Assembly: GCF_964340395.1 (NCBI RefSeq)
Contig: NC_135558.1
Span: 23,700,564 to 23,764,563 of the forward strand
DNA length: 64,000 nucleotides
DNA from: Glandiceps talaboti
Lineage: Eukaryota; Hemichordata; Enteropneusta; Spengelidae
Direction of reading: 5' to 3'
Position 1 is the stretch's first letter; each line of letters opens with the position of its first letter. A program made the translations under genes and the position numbers. The notes under the pieces were generated by a model that did no database searches, was not told the origin of the DNA, and saw only the letters and a program-made list of their open reading frames with translations. Below are positions 61,424 through 64,000 of this stretch, piece by piece.

Positions 61424-61975
61424 TAATCTAACCAAATATAATCTAACCAAATACAATCTAACCAAATATAATCTAACCAAATATAATCTAACCAAATATG
61501 ATCTAACCAAATATGATCTAACCAAATATGATCTAACCAAATATAATCTAACTGAATATGATCTAACCAAATATGATCTAACCAAATATAATCTAACCAA
61601 ATATAATCTAACTAAATATAATCTAACCAAATATAATCTAACCAAATATAATCTAACTAAATATAATCTAACCAAATATAATCTAACCAAATATAATCTA
61701 AGTAAATATTATCTAACCAAATATAATCTAACCAAATATAATCTAACCAAATATAATCTAACCAAATATAATCTAACTAAATATAATCTAACCAAATATA
61801 ATCTAACCAAATATAATCTAACCAAATATAATCTAAGTAAATATTATCTAACTAAATATAATCTAACTAAATATAATCTAACCAAATATAATCTAACCAA
61901 ATATAATCTAACCAAATATAATCTAAGTAAATATTATCTAACTAAATATAATCTAACTAAATATAATCTAACTAA
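61424..61975. repeat. 15 bp satellite array in an ODAD3 intron
   Basis: About 37 units of AATATAATCTAACCA, with AACTAA and AAGTAAATATT variants. Because the unit is a multiple of three, frames stay open on both strands (repeating KYNLT and VRLYL). These are artefacts of the repeat, not genes. Confidence 0.96.
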
Positions 61976-62123
61976 ATCAAGATCGTACTTCAAATCATAT
62001 ACTTGATTTTATCCTCCTTGTCAGAAAAATGTGTTTACATTTCGTTAAAATTAGCATACTGTTGTCAGAAGTACACTGGCATCACTGGAACTGATAAGAT
62101 GCATGTACCCCAGTATTCAGTAA

Positions 62124-62984
62124 GGGACCAGTCAGTTTCTTCGGCCTGGGTGGATTTTTTCCATCGGGGCGATGAAAAGTCACTGACCCCCACCCCCTCC
62201 ATGTAAAACCAAAAACATGCTGACTTCCCCCCCCCATCACTCAATTATAAAACATAGTGTCCACACCCCCCCCCCCCCACCATCCATATATCATTTTATT
62301 TGACAGGTTTTTGATCGTGACTTAGAGTGGACGGCTTGACTAAATATTTTAAATGATAGCATCATACTAAATTAGCGACTATACAGGGTAAATATATATA
62401 TTTTTTAAAAGTTTAATAGCATCTTGAGATGGGGGAAATGTCACCTTGTGATGGGGGTCCTAGGGGTCACTCTTAAAGCCAATTTTAGGCTATTCAGACC
62501 CTTTCAGGCAATACTAGTATATCCAAGGTTTAATTTACTGCCTTGGGGTATCGCAATAACACGGAGCATCCGGTAACACGTCAACAAACGATTAGCCGTA
62601 TGTAGTCAATAGGGCCCACTGTACAGGGATATTCTAGTACAATTATGCGGTAGATATTGGCATATATATAACACTTTAATAGCAATGCTGCCGAAGACTG
62701 GTGAGAGAGTCTAGTAATACATGTATATGTGTAGTTATGTTTGAGTGTCAACAAATTAAATAATATAGGTAGATAGAAAACAAGAACAAGAAAAATTCCA
62801 GTTCAGACAAGATTATGCCACTGCGGGTTCATGGATTTTTTCTTCCATCAAAATCCAAAAGACAATGACCCCCCCCCCCCCCATTCACAAGTTTCAAAAC
62901 AGGTTGCCCCCCCCCCCATTTCAAAAACAGGGTGATATCATAACATTCCACCCCGAACCCCCGCAAAAGCAACTGACCAGTCCC
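62124..62984. mobile_element. TTA/TAA TIR element, short copy 3
   Basis: Begins GGGACCAGTCAGTTTCTTCG and ends CAACTGACCAGTCCC, with TGACCCCC tracts at both ends as in copies 1 and 2. 861 bp. TAA on the left and TAC on the right suggest a decayed target duplication. Most of the central units are deleted. The right end lies 34 bp from the ODAD3 exon ending at 63019. Confidence 0.75.
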
Positions 62985-63018
62985 TACCAATTCTCGCAGC
63001 TATTTTTGATTGCCTAAC

Positions 63019-63123
63019 CTTCTCTAAACATGAGAGGATTTCTCTGTAATTTTCTTGGATCTTCAACGCTGTGGATATTTTAATCATCGCTTTGTCAAGA
63101 CTGTTTTCAAGCTTTCGAATACG
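63019..63123 (-). CDS. ODAD3: Outer dynein arm docking factor ODAD3 (CCDC151), internal exon
   Basis: This is the most 5' ODAD3 exon in the window: 105 nt, phase 0 to 0. It encodes RIRKLENSLDKAMIKISTAL...REILSCLEK. The acceptor is ...caataatag before 63123 and the donor is gttagg after 63019. It aligns in order with the ...RNLENRLEKAQMK... coiled coil of human ODAD3 as I remember it. ODAD3 is a coiled-coil protein needed to assemble or dock outer dynein arms on ciliary doublet microtubules. The N-terminal third of the protein (human about 595 residues) would lie right of the window. Confidence 0.8.
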
Positions 63124-63168
63124 CTATTATTGAAGAAAGGGGATTCGGAAAAAAATAGACAGGGTATT

Positions 63169-63170
<2 letters not shown>

Positions 63171-63255
<85 letters not shown>
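63171..63255 (+). repeat. (GA)n microsatellite upstream of another ODAD3 acceptor
   Basis: About 42 GA units. On the ODAD3 strand this is (TC)n ending 48 bp before the acceptor of the exon starting at 63123. A separate short pyrimidine stretch (cccctttcttc) lies in between. Confidence 0.95.
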
Positions 63256-63257
<2 letters not shown>

Positions 63258-64000
63258 AAACAAACTAACAAATTTGAATTCAAATAAGTACTAGAAATTC
63301 AACCAATGCACAACATAATGATGTGATGAGAGCTTTCGGCAGCAAAACCTCTATAACCTCTATAGTCCATCCAAAAATTACTTGAATTTCCAACTGGCTT
63401 TCACCTCTTGTGGTCTTTTACAAATATGATATGCAGGGCCGTAGCCTGACCAAATTGCCGGGGGGGGGGCAGATCTTTGTCTTGGTGCAATCATGCATAT
63501 AAAATTTAGAAAAATGCTCATTTACACAAATTTGCATTCAATTTACATAATATCTATTTTAGCATACGCAACTCAATATCAGAAAAAATAAAAAATGCTG
63601 GTCAACGGGTAACCTAAACCATCACATTGGGTAAGTAGGTCGATTTCATTTTTTCACAATGCTTGACAAGGATAAAACAAACTATATATAATGATAACAA
63701 AATATTTCAGGTCGAATTTAGATAGAACTATAATCATTTTCTTTACCCAACTTCCAAAACTGTTATGGCCTCGTTTATGTCGGAACCCAAGGTGAACTCA
63801 GTGAATTCTCCTTGCCATTATCATTATAATGGAAATTGAAGTTTGGATTTTGATGTCGAAGGTACAGCTCTGTTTACAAATTCAGGGCCATTCTTTCCAT
63901 AGCAAATTGTCGCTTCAAAATGAATTGCGGAATAACGCTAGTGTCAGTGTGCAATGAGATAATTATATCAAACAACATTTTAACAAAAGACAACGTCGAA
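63256..64000 (-). other. ODAD3 intron, right edge of window
   Basis: No exon recognised. CAGGGCCGTAGCC followed by a G run at 63434-63470 resembles one end of a hAT-type element; no partner end lies within the window. Confidence 0.5.

Noticed and set aside
61413-62006. 197-codon plus frame of repeating KYNLT and 100-codon minus frame of repeating VRLYL
   Set aside because: The 15 bp satellite keeps both strands open by arithmetic. It sits inside an ODAD3 intron with no promoter or splice evidence.

Overview
This is intron-rich, gene-poor animal DNA. Canonical GT-AG introns reach 29 kb. There is heavy DNA-transposon and Helitron-like content, tRNA-derived SINEs, several kilobase-scale satellites and many CA microsatellites. 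I see no bacterial features. The two recognisable genes (ABL kinase and a ciliary dynein docking factor) and the repeat style fit a marine invertebrate with motile cilia, such as a non-vertebrate deuterostome or a lophotrochozoan. The species cannot be fixed from the sequence alone.

Both genes lie on the minus strand, head to tail. ODAD3 (CCDC151) enters from the right edge. Eight exons (63123 down to 54403) encode its C-terminal 400 residues, including the stop codon and a likely poly(A) signal at 54290-54295. About 7.7 kb further on is the start codon of an ABL-family tyrosine kinase (46745), followed by the exons for the myristoylated N-cap, SH3, SH2 and the start of the kinase domain (46745 down to 5056). 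The rest of the kinase and the C-terminal region lie beyond the left edge. Exon phases join perfectly in both genes. ABL residues in this window are numbered 1-292, and key residues fall within one position of human ABL1 isoform 1b.

Repeats fill the rest. ABL intron 4 (1-5055, partial) holds an array with a ~147 bp period. Intron 3 holds Helitron-like repeats and a 75 bp satellite. Intron 2 holds a 35 bp satellite of about 3.1 kb. Intron 1 (29 kb) holds 33 bp and 32 bp satellites, two paralogous copies of a large composite repeat, hAT-like, Mutator-like and other TIR elements, SINEs and a LINE 3' end. Between the genes lie two copies of a TIR element with TTA target duplications, and a third, shorter copy lies in an ODAD3 intron. 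ODAD3 introns also hold a foldback element, a 15 bp satellite and two long (TC)n tracts, one of which forms the polypyrimidine tract of a splice acceptor.

The two genes have no evident joint function. The most informative material is repeat biology: nested insertions with readable target duplications and empty sites, a satellite apparently seeded from a transposon end, CA microsatellites at one homologous position of one repeat family, and dispersed repeats carrying paired POU octamers. I found no new multi-gene system.
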